Part shown: piece by piece, positions 40,899 to 42,397 of the stretch
Position numbering within the stretch: position 1 is the stretch's first letter
How the letters are laid out: each line of letters begins with the position of its first letter
Origin: Paenibacillus sp. JCM 18996
GTDB lineage: Bacteria > Bacillota > Bacilli > Paenibacillales > NBRC-103111
DNA length: 42,397 nucleotides
NCBI GenBank assembly: GCA_001313085.1
Contig: BBFE01000036.1
Coordinates: 1 to 42,397 of the forward strand
Direction: 5' to 3'
The notes under the pieces: model-generated
Told to the model about the DNA's origin: nothing
The model's database searches: none
Seen by the model: the letters and a program-made list of their open reading frames with translations, nothing else
Program-made: the position numbers and the translations under genes

Positions 40899-41929
40899 AT
40901 GTTAACTGAACGCCAGCAGATGATTTTGAACGCTATCATTGATGATTATATTCGTTCGGCGGAACCGGTAGGCTCCCGAAGCATTTCCAAAAAAAGCGAA
41001 TGTCGGGTTCTCTCCCGCAACGATCCGCAACGAAATGTCCGACCTGGAGGAGATGGGCTTTCTCGAGCAGCCCCATACTTCCGCCGGCCGCGTCCCTTCC
41101 AATAAAGGGTACCGTTATTATGTGGACCATTTGATGCCTTTCAGCAAGCTGACGGGTCATGAAATGGATGTGATCAAGCTTTTTCTGGCCCAAAAAAAAT
41201 GCAGGAGATCGAGGAAGTGTTCCAGCAGGCGTCGACCATCATGTCCAATCTCACCAACTATACTTCAATCGTCCTGGGTCCCGAAGTGTTCACGACGACT
41301 TTGAAGCATCTGCAGATTGTGCCTTTGAACGAGCGCAGCGCCGTTGCCATTCTGGTGACGAACACCGGGCGGGTCGAGAACAAGACGGTTGAAATCCCCG
41401 ACAACGTCTCGGTGGATGAGATCCAGAAGGTGGTCAATATTTTAAATTCCCGGCTTGCGAATGTGTCTTTGCTGCATTTCAAGTCGAAGCTATATAATGA
41501 AATTTCACAGGAGCTAAGCAAATACGTGCAGGGCTACGAGCAGATGCTTTCGCTTATCGAGAGCGTGCTTGAGCCGGACGACGCCCACGACCGCATTTAT
41601 GTGAGCGGAGCTACGAACATGATGATCCAGCCGGAATTCCGGGACGTCGATAAGGTGAAAAGCATTCTTGACATCTTTAATGAAACGACGCAGCTCCTGC
41701 AGCTGGTCTCGGGCGAAAGCGAGGGGCTGCAGGTGAAAATCGGCGCAGAGAACAGTGTGCAAGCCATCCGGGACTGCTCGCTCATTACAGCTACGTATTC
41801 GATTGGCGGCCAGCTTTGGGGTCGATTGGAATTCTGGGTCCTACCCGGATGGAATACGGAAAAGTCATTTCATTGATGAACCATTTGACCAAGGATTTGG
41901 AGATCATTCTGGGCCGGTGGTATAAGTAG
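40899..41929 (+). CDS. hrcA: Heat-inducible transcription repressor HrcA (frameshifted)
   Basis: CIRCE-binding repressor of class I heat-shock genes. N-terminal winged helix: [75 protein letters not shown], all diagnostic. The C-terminal half ends ILGRWYK after [10 protein letters not shown]. Breaks: A7 near 40990-40996 (one extra), A8 near 41192-41199 (two extra) and a missing base near 41820. ATG 40899 follows AAAGGAGCGGAGG. First gene of the CIRCE-controlled operon; the next gene is the chaperonin and not grpE. Confidence 0.97.
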
Positions 41930-41942
41930 GGAAGGCGGCTTA

Positions 41943-42009
41943 CAGGTGGTGAGGACTGTCGCGGGAGGAGATAGACCGCTGGCAGGCGGTGAGGACCGTA
42001 GCGGGAGGA
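41943..42009 (+). repeat. 40-bp period direct repeat between hrcA and chaperonin gene
   Basis: Two 27-base copies (41943-41969 and 41983-42009) of CAGG(T/C)GGTGAGGAC(T/C)GT then (C/A)GCGGGAGGA, differing at three positions, start to start 40 bases. Purine-rich, no clear function. Confidence 0.7.
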
Positions 42010-42126
42010 TAGGACGTGTGCACATGTTTTTTTGACAGTGTGATTTGCGATCAGCTGCCGTTAGGACCGTTACGCAAGGATTGGCCGCAAGCACGTGAAG
42101 CACACGATACTCATAGGGAAAGGATA

Positions 42127-42397
42127 ATGCCTTTCATGAACGGAAAGCAGGGGAATCAGGAGGCGGACGAACGCTATTCCACTTTAATGAATAACGCCAA
42201 TGCGATCCGTGCGATCTGTTCGGCTGTGGAAAGCACGCTGGGGCCAAGGGGCTCGATACGATGCTTGTCGGGGCCGGGGGTGACGTCATTATCACCAACG
42301 ACGGGGTGACGATCCTCGAGATGATGGACGTTACCCATCCGGCTGCGCGGCTGCTCATCCAGGTGGCGCGCTCCCAGCAGGAGCAGGTCGGCGACGG
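42127..42397 (+). CDS. Archaeal-type (group II/III) chaperonin, N-terminal part
   Basis: Partial gene, cut off by the window end after about 88 residues. It reads [82 protein letters not shown] and the D-x-x-HPAA segment are thermosome/CCT signatures; GroEL would have TKDGVTVAKEI instead. One base is missing near 42255. ATG 42127 or ATG 42136, the latter better spaced from AAAGGA (42119-42124). Position behind CIRCE-hrcA fits the group III chaperonins known from some Firmicutes, which lie in the dnaK operon. An ATP-driven folding chamber that needs no GroES is inferred. Confidence 0.88.

Noticed and set aside
42016..42126. In-frame N-terminal extension of the chaperonin starting MCTCFFDSV
   Set aside because: No ribosome binding site, no similarity to chaperonin N-termini, and AAAGGA lies just ahead of the ATGs at 42127 and 42136.

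Overview
The window is chromosomal DNA of an endospore-forming Firmicute, most likely Paenibacillaceae (Paenibacillus or a close relative). This rests on gene order and content: yqeG-yqeH-aroE-yqeI-nadD-yqeK-rsfS-yqeM, leuS with a T-box leader, comER facing comEA/comEB/comEC, holA, rpsT, the spore genes gpr-spoIIP-yqxA, then lepA-hemW and CIRCE-hrcA. Shine-Dalgarno sequences are strong, intrinsic terminators are common and base composition is moderate. Genus is inferred, not proven.

The dominant property of the sequence is frame damage. Almost every gene, including the essential or core ones leuS, lepA, holA, rpsT, yqeH and hrcA, is broken by one or more single- or double-base indels. Most are extra bases in A or T runs of six to eight; a smaller number are single bases missing elsewhere. 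Restoring run lengths reconstitutes full-length conserved proteins, so I annotate whole genes from true start to true stop and note the breaks. I read this as sequencing or assembly error rather than gene decay; gpr is fully intact.

Layout: (1) 180-4615, a MoxR ATPase / DUF58 / transmembrane transglutaminase operon. (2) 4616-11134, a leader with promoter and hairpin, then the yqeG-to-yqeM cluster (ribosome assembly GTPase, shikimate dehydrogenase, NAD synthesis, Ap4A hydrolase, ribosome silencing) with cvfB inserted before yqeM. (3) 11228-15728, a RimJ-like acetyltransferase, a ThuA-like protein on the minus strand, and T-box-leuS. (4) 15747-22006, the late competence locus comER (minus), comEA, metY, comEB, comEC. 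(5) 22007-31506, about 9.5 kb of accessory genes between comEC and holA: two YheC/YheD-type ATP-grasp genes, yneQ, a 50-codon ORF, an aldo/keto reductase, a luciferase-like monooxygenase, DUF441, a Bax-inhibitor-1-like protein, an ECF sigma/zinc-finger anti-sigma pair, an AsnO/VioC-type Fe(II)/2-oxoglutarate oxygenase and a small pentapeptide-repeat candidate. (6) 31519-38879, holA, rpsT (minus), gpr, spoIIP, yqxA, lepA. (7) 38971-42397, hemW, an N-acetylglutamate-synthase-like GNAT, CIRCE-hrcA, and the start of an archaeal-type (group III) chaperonin.

Best candidates for something unusual are the thermosome-like chaperonin directly behind CIRCE-hrcA, and the minus-strand unit of pentapeptide-repeat ORF, ATP-grasp enzyme and amino-acid-hydroxylase-like oxygenase at 29329-31455. 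Smaller structures worth a look are a 71-bp duplication of the holA 3' end with synonymous differences, a hairpin that buries the comEC ribosome binding site, and a promoter-to-hairpin leader ahead of yqeG.
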